Assembly (NCBI RefSeq): GCF_009905605.1
Contig: NZ_JAAAKZ010000013.1
Span: 62,001-126,000, forward strand
DNA: 64,000 nt
Source of the DNA: Runella sp. CRIBMP
GTDB lineage: Bacteria; Bacteroidota; Bacteroidia; Cytophagales; Spirosomataceae
Direction: 5' to 3'
Shown here: piece by piece, positions 63,682-64,000 of the stretch
Numbering within the stretch: position 1 is the first letter of the stretch
How the letters are laid out: each line of letters opens with the position of its first letter
Made by a program: the position numbers and the translations under genes
The notes under the pieces: generated by a model
The model's input: the letters and a program-made list of their open reading frames with translations, nothing else
What the model was told of the DNA's origin: nothing
Databases searched by the model: none

Positions 63682-64000
63682 TTGTTCTCTTCCAATCGTA
63701 AAATCAGTGCGCGTGTGGCTATAAGCCTTCTCTGGCTGACCTTTCTGGGGGTTGGCTTTGAGGCTTTTTCACAGGTATTAGCCCCCAAAAGACTATCCAC
63801 TCCCGTTTTTTTGGATTCTATGAAAAGGGCCACTCCAGTGGTTCCGAAGGTCATTTCTGCCGTGGGTATCAATGCCGACAGCACCCAAACCGATTCACTC
63901 CAATCCGACAGTGATTTAAAAAGTACCGTAAAATACAGCGCCCAAGACTCAACCGTCATGGACCCAGGGCAGCAGGAAGTTCATTTGTATGGTAAAGCAA
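63682..64000 (+). CDS. lptD: LptD-like outer-membrane LPS assembly protein, N-terminal part (cut by window end)
   Basis: The frame is open from a stop at 63646 to the window edge. Translation shows a signal peptide (VAISLLWLTFLGVGFEAFSQ), a low-complexity stretch, then TVKYSAQDSTVMDPGQQEVHLYGKA, which matches the start of the OstA/LptD N-terminal domain in Bacteroidota. No ATG is available before residue 58, so a TTG at 63682 (with positive residues before the hydrophobic core) or the GTG at 63715 is the likely start. A TACTTTTG box (63654-63661) lies just upstream. About 106 residues are visible. Confidence 0.65.
   Translation, partial: MFSSNRKISARVAISLLWLTFLGVGFEAFSQVLAPKRLSTPVFLDSMKRATPVVPKVISAVGINADSTQTDSLQSDSDLKSTVKYSAQDSTVMDPGQQEVHLYGKA

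Noticed and set aside
63579-63959. Minus-strand open frame of 126 codons at the window end
   Set aside because: The plus strand there encodes a signal peptide plus LptD-like sequence, which explains the region better.

Overview
The window looks like chromosome from a Cytophagales bacterium of the Spirosomaceae type (Runella-like). This rests on two SusC/SusD outer-membrane pairs, TonB-plug SusC proteins with carboxypeptidase-like N-termini, TAnnTTTG-type minus-7 promoter boxes, a TMEM220-family protein, FG-GAP and PD40/tricorn exported proteins, and a base composition that is mid-GC in core genes. Species is inferred from gene style only. No tRNA, rRNA or CRISPR array was recognised.

Layout. 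1-10 kb: the 3' end of an ABC transporter ATPase gene, a large exported tricorn-like S41 protease, a ceramidase-like membrane hydrolase, the lutABC lactate oxidation operon and a seven-repeat FG-GAP protein. 10-18 kb: a degenerate receiver protein, an SGNH hydrolase, an acetyltransferase, a patatin-like phospholipase, a polyprenyl diphosphate synthase, a TMEM220-like protein and a membrane pyrophosphatase that carries a C-terminal OmpA peptidoglycan-binding domain. 18-22 kb: a membrane histidine kinase, an M28 peptidase and an MNT-HEPN toxin-antitoxin pair. 22-27 kb: dnaE, interrupted by a 419-residue intein with a LAGLIDADG endonuclease.

27-32.7 kb is an accessory block, clearly AT-rich in its first four kilobases. 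It holds a DpnII/MboI-type GATC restriction-modification operon (two methylases plus nuclease). The operon continues into a fourth gene that joins two copies of a C-x23-H-x-C-x2-C motif to a DUF3883/NOV_C nuclease-like domain. An HD hydrolase, a rifampin ADP-ribosyltransferase (arr) and a NAD(P)-binding protein follow. 33-48 kb: a six-hairpin glycosidase-like exported protein, small genes, a TolB-propeller amidohydrolase beside a SusC/SusD pair, two tandem Tat-type ferritin-like proteins, a coiled-coil lipoprotein and a Tat-type Gfo/Idh/MocA oxidoreductase. 48-64 kb: an M14 peptidase, dapA, a class III aminotransferase with a palindromic in-frame insertion, a second SusC/SusD pair, a paired ATP-grasp-like protein and class I amidotransferase, a second Gfo/Idh/MocA enzyme, a sulfatase, and the first codons of an LptD-like gene cut by the window edge.

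Most of the core is ordinary for the group: exported hydrolases plus TonB-dependent uptake. The points most worth attention are the fourth gene of the restriction operon, the pyrophosphatase-OmpA fusion, the DnaE intein, the palindrome inside the aminotransferase and the uncharacterised ATP-grasp/amidotransferase pair. Gene ends are often marked by long perfect inverted repeats that probably act as terminators.
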